DNA of 15,378 nucleotides, taken from positions 1 to 15,378 of the forward strand of contig DKYS01000118.1 of NCBI GenBank assembly GCA_002493395.1, written 5' to 3'. The notes under the pieces were generated by a model. It saw nothing but the letters and a program-made list of their open reading frames with translations. It made no database searches and was not told where the DNA came from. Shown here piece after piece: positions 1-6,802 of the stretch. The position numbers and the translations under genes are program-made. This DNA is from Turicibacter sp. UBA7094. Lineage in GTDB: Bacteria; Bacillota_I; Bacilli_A; MOL361; Turicibacteraceae. Each line of letters begins with the position of its first letter. Position 1 is the stretch's first letter.

Positions 1-71
1 TAACTTACTTGTAACTGTTAGTTAGTTACCTCCCTCCTCACCTAATTTTCTCTTTAGAACACTTCATCATG

Positions 72-108
72 AAAAATCCCCCAGTTTGAAGTTTTTTCAA
101 AGTGGGGG
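72..108 (-). terminator. Hairpin terminator or attenuator, minus strand
   Basis: An inverted repeat pairs 78-90 with 96-108 (13 bp, one mismatch, five C/G pairs at the base, 5-nt loop). Read on the minus strand it is followed by ATTTTTC, as in a Rho-independent terminator. No minus-strand gene ends just to its right. It lies about 35 bases downstream of a good minus-strand promoter, so it may end a short RNA or attenuate a gene beyond the left edge. Confidence 0.55.
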
Positions 109-150
109 TTCAACACTTATTATTTAGCTATTCTATCATATTGACAATTT

Positions 151-179
151 ATTATATCGAACCCACAAAAAATAATCAA
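151..179 (-). promoter_or_regulatory. Sigma-A-type promoter on the minus strand
   Basis: On the minus strand there is TTGATT (179-174), a 17-bp spacer and a perfect TATAAT (156-151). Transcription would start near 144 and run left into the hairpin at 108-78. No gene inside the window lies downstream, so it serves either a short RNA or a leader for a gene off the left edge. Confidence 0.5.
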
Positions 180-258
180 TCTTTTTTAACGAACCTCTAG
201 GATAAAATGACGTTTTTCGATAAAATAATAATCATCTTAGAAAAAAGGAGTCGTTCAA

Positions 259-408
259 ATGAGCCAAACGAAAAAAGCCATTCAAGCCCTGCTCGAACAA
301 AAAAGACAAGGAACTGCTAAGCAAAAAACACAACTCTTACCAAGCCGCGAAATGGTTAAAGGACAAAAAGGAAAAAGCACACGCAGAAAAGCAGGTGTCT
401 TAGGTTAA
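259..408 (+). CDS. Small basic protein of unknown function, 49 aa
   Basis: ATG at 259 follows a strong ribosome binding site (AAAAGGAG, 243-250) with 8-base spacing, and TAA ends at 408. The product is very rich in Lys, Arg and Gln (for example LLEQKRQGTAKQKTQ) and has no hydrophobic segment, so it should be soluble and could bind nucleic acid; that is inference. A good terminator follows 8 bases after the stop, so this is a single-gene unit. It resembles the next small gene (660-815) in size, charge and the motif [LI][LI]E[QE]KRQ near residue 11, which suggests two related proteins. I do not recognise a named family. The ribosome binding site, terminator and related neighbour make it likely to be real. 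Confidence 0.7.
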   Translation: MSQTKKAIQALLEQKRQGTAKQKTQLLPSREMVKGQKGKSTRRKAGVLG

Positions 409-416
409 TTGACTCA

Positions 417-450
417 GGTAATCCCTCTAGGGATTGCCTTTTCTTATTTT
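417..450 (+). terminator. Rho-independent terminator
   Basis: GGTAATCCC (417-425) pairs with GGGATTGCC (430-438, one G-T pair) around a TCTA loop, followed by TTTTCTTATTTT. It ends the 49-aa gene. Confidence 0.85.
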
Positions 451-575
451 TAGGGTCACGACACGAGATGAAATCATTAGAGAAATGTCTAATTTTTAAA
501 TTGCATAAAGATTATGTCTTACTTTTTCCCGCCACTTCTTTTTCAGCATGACTGGTTAAAAATACTTGTCGGTTT

Positions 576-604
576 TTGTATAGATAAAACAACGTAAATA
601 GTAT
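576..604 (+). promoter_or_regulatory. Weak candidate promoter for the small protein/helicase unit
   Basis: TTGTAT (576-581) and TAGTAT (599-604) are 17 bp apart; an alternative -10, TATAAA, starts at 602. Neither box is a good match. The position, about 40 bases before the ribosome binding site at 646, is the main support. Confidence 0.3.
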
Positions 605-659
605 AAAATAAAGAAAGGTCATTCTAAACAATATAATTAGTTTACAGGGAGGAGAATGA

Positions 660-815
660 ATGATGGCAACCCAAATGGAACTTATGAAAAAAATTATTGA
701 AGAAAAACGTCAAAAAACAAAACAACAAGATAAATTAAAACGCCCAGATAAACAAATCGGCGAAGCTAGAAAACGCATTAAGCGACACAATGGTGGAGGA
801 TTATTCGATAAGTAA
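660..815 (+). CDS. Small basic protein upstream of the helicase, 50-51 aa
   Basis: Two adjacent ATGs (660 and 663) follow AGGGAGGAG (646-654); either could be used, giving 51 or 50 residues. The protein is strongly basic, starts with an amphipathic-looking stretch (MELMKKIIEEKRQKTKQQ) and ends in a Gly-rich tail, GGGLFDK. It shares the pattern [LI][LI]E[QE]KRQ with the 49-aa protein encoded just before it. The stop codon lies 42 bases before the helicase start with no terminator between, so the two are probably co-transcribed. A role with RNA or ribosomes next to an RNA helicase is attractive but is inference. I do not recognise a named family. Confidence 0.7.
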   Translation: MMATQMELMKKIIEEKRQKTKQQDKLKRPDKQIGEARKRIKRHNGGGLFDK

Positions 816-857
816 TTCGTTTTCACCGACTTAACTTTTAATTAAAGGAGAACAACC

Positions 858-2003
858 ATGTCTTTAACATTTGAAACACTTCAGTTAAATCCTTCGCTCA
901 TCGAAGGATTAGCAAAACAACACATTACGACCCCGACCCCGATTCAGGAACAAACCATTCCTCTTATTTTAAGTCATCAAGACGTGATTGCCCAATCACA
1001 CACAGGAAGTGGAAAAACCCTCGCCTTCCTTCTACCCCTTTTTCAAAAAATCGATGTTACCAAACGTGAAATGCAAGTGTTAATTTTAGCACCGACTCAT
1101 GAATTGGTCATGCAAATTGATGCTCAAGTCAAATTATTAGCCACTAATTCAGGTGAAGCTGTTACCTCAACAACGATTATTGGCGGGGCAAATATTGATA
1201 AACAAATTAAAAAATTAAAAGAAAAACCCCACATTATCGTCGGATCAGCAGGGCGTATTTTAGAATTAATTAAAAAGAAAAAAATTACGGCTCATACGAT
1301 AAAAACGATCATCTTAGATGAAGCAGACAGTTTACTTGATAATACGAACACAAAAACAATCCAAGACATCATTAAAACGACGTTGCGTGATCGTCAACTT
1401 TGCATCTTCTCAGCATCGATTAGTGCGCAAACAGAAGAAATTGCTAAAACATTGATGAAAGAACCAGTCGTCTTAAAAATGACAGACCAAATCGCGATGA
1501 ATCCAAATATTTCTCACTTTTACTTAAAAGGCGATCGTCGAGATAAATTTGAACTTCTTCGAAAATTAATCGTGGCAGAAGAGCCCGAGCGCGCCCTAAT
1601 TTTTGTCAATCAAAATGACTCAATGCAAGAAATTGCTGAAAAATTAAATTATCACCAAAAAGAAACCTTTATGATGCGAGGGAATATCAAAAAAGAAGAG
1701 CGTAAGCGTGCATTAGACGCTTTCCGAAGTGGAAAAATCAAACTCTTAATTTCATCCGATTTAACCGCTCGCGGACTTGACATTCCTGCTGTGACTCACA
1801 TCATCCACCTTGATTGTCCATCTAATCCCAATGAATATTTACACCGTGCAGGACGTACGGCTCGCGGATTCGCTGATGGAAAATCAATCTGTATTGTGAC
1901 AGATAAAGACCTTAGCACGTTAAAAAAATATCAAAAGAAATTTAATATTAACTTCCAAGAAATGCAACTTAGCCACGGTGCTTTTATTCCCGTAAAAAAA
2001 TAG
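858..2003 (+). CDS. DEAD-box ATP-dependent RNA helicase, short form
   Basis: This 381-aa protein is a bare two-RecA-domain helicase that would unwind or remodel RNA in the cytoplasm with ATP. Motifs in order: Q motif (F5, PTPIQ at 26-30), motif I HTGSGKT (48-54), Ia APTHEL (78-83), Ib-like GSAGR (129-133), DEAD (154-157), SAS (185-187), IV ALIFVNQ (246-252), V DLTARGLDIP (301-310), VI HRAGRTARG (329-337). It has no basic or RNA-binding C-terminal tail, unlike the longer CshA/DeaD types, and most resembles the short Bacillus YfmL kind. Three motifs deviate: His for Arg in Ia, SAGR for the usual PGR, SAS for SAT. ATG 858 has AAAGGAG (844-850). Probably co-transcribed with the small gene before it. 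Confidence 0.93.
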   Translation: MSLTFETLQLNPSLIEGLAKQHITTPTPIQEQTIPLILSHQDVIAQSHTGSGKTLAFLLPLFQKIDVTKREMQVLILAPTHELVMQIDAQVKLLATNSGEAVTSTTIIGGANIDKQIKKLKEKPHIIVGSAGRILELIKKKKITAHTIKTIILDEADSLLDNTNTKTIQDIIKTTLRDRQLCIFSASISAQTEEIAKTLMKEPVVLKMTDQIAMNPNISHFYLKGDRRDKFELLRKLIVAEEPERALIFVNQNDSMQEIAEKLNYHQKETFMMRGNIKKEERKRALDAFRSGKIKLLISSDLTARGLDIPAVTHIIHLDCPSNPNEYLHRAGRTARGFADGKSICIVTDKDLSTLKKYQKKFNINFQEMQLSHGAFIPVKK

Positions 2004-2007
2004 AACT

Positions 2008-2040
2008 AAAAAAGATGACCCCTTTCGTCATCTTTTTTTA
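2008..2040 (+). terminator. Rho-independent terminator of the helicase unit
   Basis: GATGAC (2014-2019) pairs with GTCATC (2027-2032), flanked by an A-run on the left and TTTTTTT on the right, just after the helicase stop. The flanking A/T runs let it work in both directions. Confidence 0.9.
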
Positions 2041-2075
2041 CGCCAAAAATACGCGCTTCGATTCTATCTGATTCT

Positions 2076-2111
2076 AAAAAAGGAAAATAGTTTTGACTAT
2101 TTTCCTTTTTT
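2076..2111 (-). terminator. Rho-independent terminator of the cls operon
   Basis: GGAAAATAG (2082-2090) pairs perfectly with CTATTTTCC (2097-2105), with A and T runs on the two sides. On the minus strand it follows directly after the stop codon of the ArAE-type gene and ends in TTTTTT. It faces the helicase terminator, so two convergent units are insulated within about 100 bp. Confidence 0.88.
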
Positions 2112-3138
2112 AATCGTCGGAATTTTTCATGGAAACCTTCTCCATTTGATCTTCCGGTTTAAATTTTTGGAGTTGTTCTTCTGTTAGATTCAACACAAAT
2201 TGACGTTTAATTTCCAATAAATGTTTAACTTCGTTCAGATATTGAAATAACAAGGCTCGATTTTCAAACTCTTCTCGCGTTTGTGGGAGCGCTTGATGTC
2301 GGAAGCGATCTAAAACCTGTTTTGTTTCCATCATGAGTTCATCCGCCGTATTAAATTCATGTAAACGACCCGCAATATGTTCAGTTAAATCAGCGAGACA
2401 CATGGATTGATCTAACGTCATTTGTAATTTTCCTAAAAGATGCCGCATGCCACTTAATACTTGATATTGCATCCCTCTCATTTCCATATACTGTGCATAA
2501 TACGTCATCTCATCAAATAAATAATTTTGTCGATTGTTCTCAGCGCGTGCCTTTGCTAATTCTAACTGTTTGGCAAGCGATAAAAACAAATCCTCTTCAT
2601 CAATCGTCACGGAACGACTTCGAATGGTTTTCGCTAAACAAAACAACACTTTGCGAAACTGTTCCTCAATTGCGACTTGATCTTGCCTAATTTGGGGAAC
2701 CATCTTTGGCATATAAAGATTAAAAATGAGCGCAATCCCGGCACCAATCGCCATCAATAAAAGCTCATTCATTAACAATCCACCACTTATATACCCTTCC
2801 CCAAGCACGTGTGTCACTAAAACAGAACTCATCACAATCCCGTCACTCAATTTAAACTTAACCGCTAACGGAATAAATAAAAGTAAATAAATTCCAAACG
2901 AAAGCGGATGAAATCCAATCGTTAAAAAGAGGACTCCACTTAAAAAAAGAGCAAGTAACGTTGAATAAAGCCGTAACTTCGCAATCTCTAATGATTTTTG
3001 TTTAGTATTTTGAACACTTAAAACCGTAATAATCCCCGCCGATAATGCATATTTTAACCCCATAAATTGGGCGATTAAAATGGCTAGCGTTGCTCCGATT
3101 GCCGTTTTAATCGTTCTCATTCCAATTCGATATTTCAT
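2110..3138 (-). CDS. Aromatic acid exporter family (ArAE/DUF939) membrane protein
   Basis: 342 aa. The N-terminal 145 residues hold about six hydrophobic segments (roughly 9-28, 31-47, 57-76, 78-94, 100-113, 121-142), including the family-type stretch around SAGIITVLSVQNTKQKS (33-49). The C-terminal ~195 residues are charged, helical-looking and cytoplasmic, as in the ArAE_1 plus ArAE_1_C domain pair of Firmicutes. Members are annotated as putative efflux proteins for aromatic acids; the real substrate is usually unknown. ATG 3138 has AAAGGAG (3152-3146). The gene starts 21 bases after the cardiolipin synthase stop, so both are read from the promoter near 4690. Pairing with a lipid enzyme suggests envelope function, but that is inference. 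Confidence 0.87.
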   Translation of the reverse strand: MKYRIGMRTIKTAIGATLAILIAQFMGLKYALSAGIITVLSVQNTKQKSLEIAKLRLYSTLLALFLSGVLFLTIGFHPLSFGIYLLLFIPLAVKFKLSDGIVMSSVLVTHVLGEGYISGGLLMNELLLMAIGAGIALIFNLYMPKMVPQIRQDQVAIEEQFRKVLFCLAKTIRSRSVTIDEEDLFLSLAKQLELAKARAENNRQNYLFDEMTYYAQYMEMRGMQYQVLSGMRHLLGKLQMTLDQSMCLADLTEHIAGRLHEFNTADELMMETKQVLDRFRHQALPQTREEFENRALLFQYLNEVKHLLEIKRQFVLNLTEEQLQKFKPEDQMEKVSMKNSDD

Positions 3139-3159
3139 TCAAACTCTCCTTTAAAAACG

Positions 3160-4614
3160 CTACATTAACATCGATAATAGACGATACACCGACTCTTCTG
3201 TTTTCATCCACCACGACTTATTTTCCTCATCTGTCAGATCCAATAACCGACATCGTTTTTGGTCTTCCTTAAACTGCTCGATTAATCGCTTAGCCACAGA
3301 CTCATGATAAATAAAAGCGGCGAGCTCAAAATTAATACTAAAACTTCGAACATCCATGTTCACAGATCCAATCGTCGCTAACCGTCCGTCAATCACCATT
3401 GTTTTAGCATGTAAAAACCCTTCATAAAAATAAACCTCAATATTAGCCTCTAAAAGTTCCTTAATATAGGATGTCGTTGCCCGGTGAACAAAATGGTTAT
3501 CAGGAATGACTGGAATCATAATTTTAACGTCTATTCCTGAATGCGATGCAATCTTTAATCCGTGCAAAAACTCACTATCTGGAATAAAATATGGAGATTG
3601 AATCCAAATGCTCTTTTTCGCTATGGTTAACCACTTAATGTACGTCGCACGCATATGGTCCCGTTCCTGGTCCGGTCCATCGTAAACAAGTTGCAGTTCA
3701 ATTTGAGCATCCTCAATTTCTTCTTTAGGAAAATAGCGTAAAATCTCGGATTTAATTTCTTCTAAATCAGACACTTGTTCAATGACTGCCGTATAATCTT
3801 TTAAAAAACGTAACTGCAACGAATGAACCACTTCCCCGGTCACTCGAACATGCGCATCGCGCCAAGGTGAAAATTTAGGATTTTTCGATAGATATTCATC
3901 CCCGATGTTCATTCCTCCAAAGTAACCGACTTTTCCATCAATCACCACAATCTTACGGTGGTTGCGATAATTCCAATTTAACGTAAAAATTTTCAACTTC
4001 GCCGGATAGTGTTTGACCACAATCCCTCCCGCTTCTTTTAGCGGTTTAAATAACGAAGTGGGCGTCATGAAACTCCCCCCATCATCATACACCAGACGCA
4101 CCTTAACGCCTTCACGGGCCTTTTTCGTCAACGCTTGCAAGAGTGCCTCTCCGCTCTCATCGCCTCGAATAATAAAATAAAGCACATGAATCGAGTCCGT
4201 CGCCTGCGAAATATCTCGAAGGAGCGCCTCATACTTATCCTTCGCTTCGCTAAAATAAGTCAGAGTCTTCGCCCCAACAACGAGTGATTTATTGTAATTT
4301 AAATTAAATTTAATAAATGAAAGATAGGGAAAATGAATCTGTTGATTCGTCAGTTTCCTTAACTGCCTCTCCACGGATGCCGCATACTCCTGTTCTTCCA
4401 TCTCATCCAAGAACGTGAGTTTTTTCCTCATAATAGGCCCATGTCCGAATAAAAGATAAAGCAAAAAACCGATAAATGGAATAAATGTCATAATCATGGT
4501 CCATGCAATAATATAAATGGGCTCATCTTTTCGTTTAAAAATCATCCGCAAGATGGTCCATAAATTGAGAACCTGTATCACCAAAAGTGACAAAGCAATC
4601 ATCCATGCTAACAT
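3160..4614 (-). CDS. cls: Cardiolipin synthase (phospholipase D family)
   Basis: 484 aa, the normal length for bacterial Cls. It makes cardiolipin from two phosphatidylglycerols, releasing glycerol, at the cytoplasmic membrane. Two N-terminal membrane segments (about 2-24 and 33-57) precede two phospholipase D domains. Both HKD motifs are intact: H219-K221-D226 (NHRKIVVIDG) and H402-K404-D409 (LHAKTMVIDG), each followed by the usual Gly/Ser-Asn region (GGMNIGDE; GSVNMDVRSF). ATG 4614 has a strong AGGAGGAGG site just upstream. It is first in a two-gene operon with the ArAE-type protein, with its own promoter at 4662-4690 behind the UPF0178 gene. Confidence 0.95.
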   Translation of the reverse strand: MLAWMIALSLLVIQVLNLWTILRMIFKRKDEPIYIIAWTMIMTFIPFIGFLLYLLFGHGPIMRKKLTFLDEMEEQEYAASVERQLRKLTNQQIHFPYLSFIKFNLNYNKSLVVGAKTLTYFSEAKDKYEALLRDISQATDSIHVLYFIIRGDESGEALLQALTKKAREGVKVRLVYDDGGSFMTPTSLFKPLKEAGGIVVKHYPAKLKIFTLNWNYRNHRKIVVIDGKVGYFGGMNIGDEYLSKNPKFSPWRDAHVRVTGEVVHSLQLRFLKDYTAVIEQVSDLEEIKSEILRYFPKEEIEDAQIELQLVYDGPDQERDHMRATYIKWLTIAKKSIWIQSPYFIPDSEFLHGLKIASHSGIDVKIMIPVIPDNHFVHRATTSYIKELLEANIEVYFYEGFLHAKTMVIDGRLATIGSVNMDVRSFSINFELAAFIYHESVAKRLIEQFKEDQKRCRLLDLTDEENKSWWMKTEESVYRLLSMLM

Positions 4615-4661
4615 GATTCGCCCTCCTCCTTTTTATCGTTAATTTTAGTTCCAAAGTTAAC

Positions 4662-4690
4662 ATTATACCTTAATATTCGCCTTTTGGTAA
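4662..4690 (-). promoter_or_regulatory. Promoter of the cls operon
   Basis: On the minus strand TTACCA (4690-4685), a 17-bp spacer and a perfect TATAAT (4667-4662) lie about 50 bases before the cls start. It sits in the gap after the UPF0178 stop codon, so cls does not depend on the interrupted gene for transcription. Confidence 0.75.
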
Positions 4691-4704
4691 GTTCATTCGA
4701 TGAA

Positions 4705-5095
4705 CTATGCGCAAATTTGTTTAAGAAAAGTGGTTAAAGCGCTTATAAAATGAACGGTATCTTCCTTTGATCGCTTTTTAGGCCCCTTAATTCGCTCCCC
4801 TGAATGACGCAACTTTTTCAACGTATATCGCCGATAAAGTAATTCATCAATATTATTCTCATCATACGGGCGGCCATTTTGATTAAGGGCATACCCCCGC
4901 TTCGCTAACACTAAGGCAGCCAACCCATAATCTTGCGTGATGACTAAATCACCGGCACAAAGCCGATTCATAATCTCATAATCCGCCGCATCACTTCCCT
5001 GCATCACCGTCACAACCTCCACGCCTTCTACACAAAATTCATGAGCAATATCGCAAACAATCACAACTGAAACTGAAAAGTCATGAGCTATTTCA
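4705..5095 (-). CDS. UPF0178 (YaiI/YqxD, DUF188) protein, 3' exon
   Basis: This segment encodes residues 17-146 of a YaiI/YqxD-family protein: VEIAHDF at the start, then GSDAADYEIMNR, GDLVITQDYGLAALVL, and the late RIKGPKKRSKED typical of the family. The function of the family is not established; a nuclease-like fold has been suggested. An open frame from GTG 5064 exists, but it has no ribosome binding site and would begin inside the fold, and homology continues upstream to 5095. The missing N-terminus lies 2.1 kb away at 7227-7276. Joining 7276-7227 to 5095-4705 gives 441 nt, one in-frame 146-codon gene. The gene therefore depends on RNA splicing or excision of the insert; otherwise it is broken. 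Confidence 0.85.
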
Positions 5096-5334
5096 ACCGA
5101 TGTAAAAACTTTACTATTCTTTGTAAAAACATTATAATTTCATAAAGTTGATTTCCCTTTTCTTCTCTACAAATACGTTGTGTAGAGGTTTCGTGTCCGA
5201 TTTGGTAGAAGACTAACATCTTACGAATAAGAACGCTTAAACTACTCTCGTTGATTTGACACTCCCAGGGCGTAAATTCGGCGTCATCAACACCTACACA
5301 TCAATAATCTCTTGGTAGTGAGGGGTTATTGATT
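5096..5334 (-). ncRNA. Putative omega-RNA (TnpB guide RNA) at the transposon right end
   Basis: In TnpB elements the guide RNA covers the 3' end of tnpB through the right end of the element, and its guide is the flanking DNA. Here about 230 bases without a gene follow the tnpB stop and can fold: ATCAATAA (5300-5307) pairs with TTATTGAT (5326-5333, overlapping the tnpB stop), and CTCTACA (5165-5171) pairs with TGTAGAG (5181-5187). The guide would begin at about 5095 and match the interrupted UPF0178 gene. This is inferred from position and family knowledge; the exact ends are unknown. Confidence 0.6.
5102..5135. repeat. Terminal inverted repeat of the IS portion, right end
   Basis: Thirty-four bases that match the reverse complement of 6768-6801 at 33 of 34 positions (mismatch at 5123). 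They lie 6 bases inside the element's right edge. The pair brackets tnpB, the ribbon-helix-helix gene and the omega-RNA region, marking the insertion-sequence part of the chimera. Confidence 0.85.
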
Positions 5335-6465
5335 ATATTTTGATAAATTAATACTTGCGTTATAATCACGATTCATTTCAAGGCCACAACAATTACATTT
5401 AAATACTCTATCTTTTAGTTTTAAATCTGATTTAATCGTTCCACAACTTGAACACGTTTTTGAAGAAGGATACCATCTATCCGCTAATACAAGTTCAATA
5501 CCATATTTTTTAGTCTTATATTCCAATTGTCGCCTGAACTCATAGAGTTTTTGTTGTTGAACAGCTTTTGATAGATGACGATTTTTCATCATTCCTGAAA
5601 TATTCAAATCTTCAATCACGAGACGAGATGGCTTGGTTTTCACTATCTTATTCGTGGCTTGATGAAGATGATTATTTCGGATATTTCTTAAACGTAAATG
5701 AATTAATTTAATTTGACGTTCAAGTTTGATGTTATTTTTTGTTTTGACAAATTTATTGTCTTGTTTGTTCATTTCATATTTACGGCTAACTTGTCGTTGA
5801 AGTCGTTTTAATCGCTTTTCCAACTTTTTAATAGTTCTTAACTTGTTAATGTTTTTAAACACTTGGCCATCACTACAAACAGCCAAGTCCTTAACTCCGA
5901 CATCAATTCCTAAACTAACGTTTGTTAATTCAACTGGTTCATCCTTCACTTCAATACCTAAGGTTAAAATCCAATAACGTCCATTGTGTTTAATGCGAGG
6001 ATTAGTAACTTTAATTTTGTCTTTTTTATAATTACCTTTTGGTAAGCGACCTTCGTCAGACATTTTGACAAGTCCTATTTTTTCAAGATAAACATAATCA
6101 TCATTGACTTTTAATTTTCGTGGATCGTGATAGAAAGAGGTTTCACACTTTCCCTTCTTCTTGAATTTAGGATAACCACCTTGTTTTTTAAAAAACTTCT
6201 TATAGGCATCTCCTAAATCACGAAGCGCTTCTCGCCCACCATCGGCAGAAGGGGTATTTAACCAAGCAAAACCACTTGTTTTCTTGAATTGAGTTAACTC
6301 TTTTCTTAAATCGGAAATACTCAAATTAATATTTTCCTCTTCATACTTTTGTTTCTTTAAGGCTAATCCCCAATTGTAGATGTATCTGGAAACACCCGCT
6401 GATTGCCACATCAGTTGTTCTTGCTCCTTAGTTGGATGTAACTTAATTTTCAGCGATAGTATCAT
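5326..6465 (-). CDS. tnpB: TnpB RNA-guided nuclease (IS605/IS607-type, OrfB)
   Basis: 379 aa, full length. TnpB uses an omega-RNA made from the transposon right end to cut DNA next to a short transposon-associated motif, which helps the element persist. It is the relative of Cas12. Visible parts: N-terminal helix-turn-helix-like region (KIKLHPTKEQE), central domain, then a RuvC nuclease with intact D188 (GIDVG), E285 (IEDLNISGM) and D367 (NRDYNASINL), and a zinc finger C338-C341/C357-C360 between the last two. ATG 6465 has AAGGAGGTGAT upstream. All catalytic residues are present, so it is probably active. It is divergent from the ribbon-helix-helix gene and its 3' end overlaps the omega-RNA. 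Confidence 0.95.
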   Translation of the reverse strand: MILSLKIKLHPTKEQEQLMWQSAGVSRYIYNWGLALKKQKYEEENINLSISDLRKELTQFKKTSGFAWLNTPSADGGREALRDLGDAYKKFFKKQGGYPKFKKKGKCETSFYHDPRKLKVNDDYVYLEKIGLVKMSDEGRLPKGNYKKDKIKVTNPRIKHNGRYWILTLGIEVKDEPVELTNVSLGIDVGVKDLAVCSDGQVFKNINKLRTIKKLEKRLKRLQRQVSRKYEMNKQDNKFVKTKNNIKLERQIKLIHLRLRNIRNNHLHQATNKIVKTKPSRLVIEDLNISGMMKNRHLSKAVQQQKLYEFRRQLEYKTKKYGIELVLADRWYPSSKTCSSCGTIKSDLKLKDRVFKCNCCGLEMNRDYNASINLSKYNQ

Positions 6466-6572
6466 TCATATCACCTCCTTATCTCTATTATCGCACAAAA
6501 CTTAATTAAAAATAATTGTTTTCATTAAACTTAATAAATTATGATATAATAATTAAAAAAGGAGTGATTAAA
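6466..6572. promoter_or_regulatory. Divergent promoter region of tnpB and the RHH gene
   Basis: Rightward, TGA-TATAAT (6542-6550) forms an extended -10 before the ribbon-helix-helix gene. Leftward, TGC-GATAAT (6495-6487, minus strand) forms an extended -10 before tnpB. Neither has a good -35. The 107-bp shared AT-rich gap is where the small regulator could bind to control tnpB; that is inference. Confidence 0.5.
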
Positions 6573-6731
6573 ATGAGAAAAGACTTAAAGAAACGAGAAC
6601 AAATCACAACAACGCTTAGAAAAGATTTAAAGGATGAACTTGAATCATTAACAGAAAGAACCATGATTCCAAAGTCTAAATTAATGGACGTTGCAGTCAT
6701 GTTACTGTTAGAAAAGTATAATCAAGATTAA
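6573..6731 (+). CDS. Ribbon-helix-helix protein carried by the element, 52 aa
   Basis: Starts at ATG 6573 behind AAAAAAGGAGTGA; an upstream in-frame ATG at 6516 lies before the promoter and has no ribosome binding site, so the longer version is rejected. The sequence has the ribbon-helix-helix layout: a short beta stretch (EQITTTLRKDL, 9-19), helix 1 (DELESLTERT, 21-30), the turn MIPKSKL (31-37) and helix 2 (MDVAVMLLLEKY, 38-49). Such proteins bind DNA as dimers. Small genes of this type are often found beside tnpB in Firmicutes elements. It lies antisense to the intron/tnpB transcript and has its own terminator. It may repress tnpB; that is not shown. Confidence 0.8.
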   Translation: MRKDLKKREQITTTLRKDLKDELESLTERTMIPKSKLMDVAVMLLLEKYNQD

Positions 6732-6752
6732 AGGCTGATGAGGCCTTTTTTT
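6730..6752 (+). terminator. Terminator of the RHH gene
   Basis: AAAGGC (6730-6735) pairs with GCCTTT (6743-6748), followed by a T-run to 6752, overlapping the stop codon. It stops antisense transcription before it reaches the group I intron core. Confidence 0.8.
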
Positions 6753-6767
6753 AATTTATCAAATAAA

Positions 6768-6801
6768 ATAATGTTTTTAAAAAGAATAGTAAAGTTTTTA
6801 C
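6768..6801. repeat. Terminal inverted repeat of the IS portion, internal end
   Basis: Reverse complement of 5102-5135 with one mismatch. It lies at the junction between the group I intron core and the insertion sequence, not at the outer edge of the element, so it marks the seam of the fusion. Confidence 0.85.
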
Positions 6802-6802
6802 C

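Noticed and set aside
141..146. TTGACA on the plus strand as a -35 for the 49-aa gene
   Set aside because: No -10 at 15-19 bp; the stronger signal in this place is the minus-strand TTGATT/TATAAT.
476..497. ATTAGA/TCTAAT hairpin followed by TTTT
   Set aside because: Only 6 bp with one G-C pair per arm; too weak for a terminator and one stronger is already at 417-450.
2493..2690. 65-codon plus-strand frame
   Set aside because: Shadow of the ArAE-type gene on the other strand; no ribosome binding site or family match.
4705..5064. A free-standing 119-aa UPF0178 protein from GTG 5064
   Set aside because: No ribosome binding site; homology continues upstream to 5095 and the true N-terminus is found at 7276-7227.
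5096..5334. CRISPR-like or tRNA-like structure near the tnpB end
   Set aside because: No repeated units and no cloverleaf; the hairpins fit a TnpB guide RNA better.
6516..6572. Upstream start for the RHH protein giving 71 aa
   Set aside because: The extension covers the promoter and ribosome binding site; ATG 6573 has ideal spacing.
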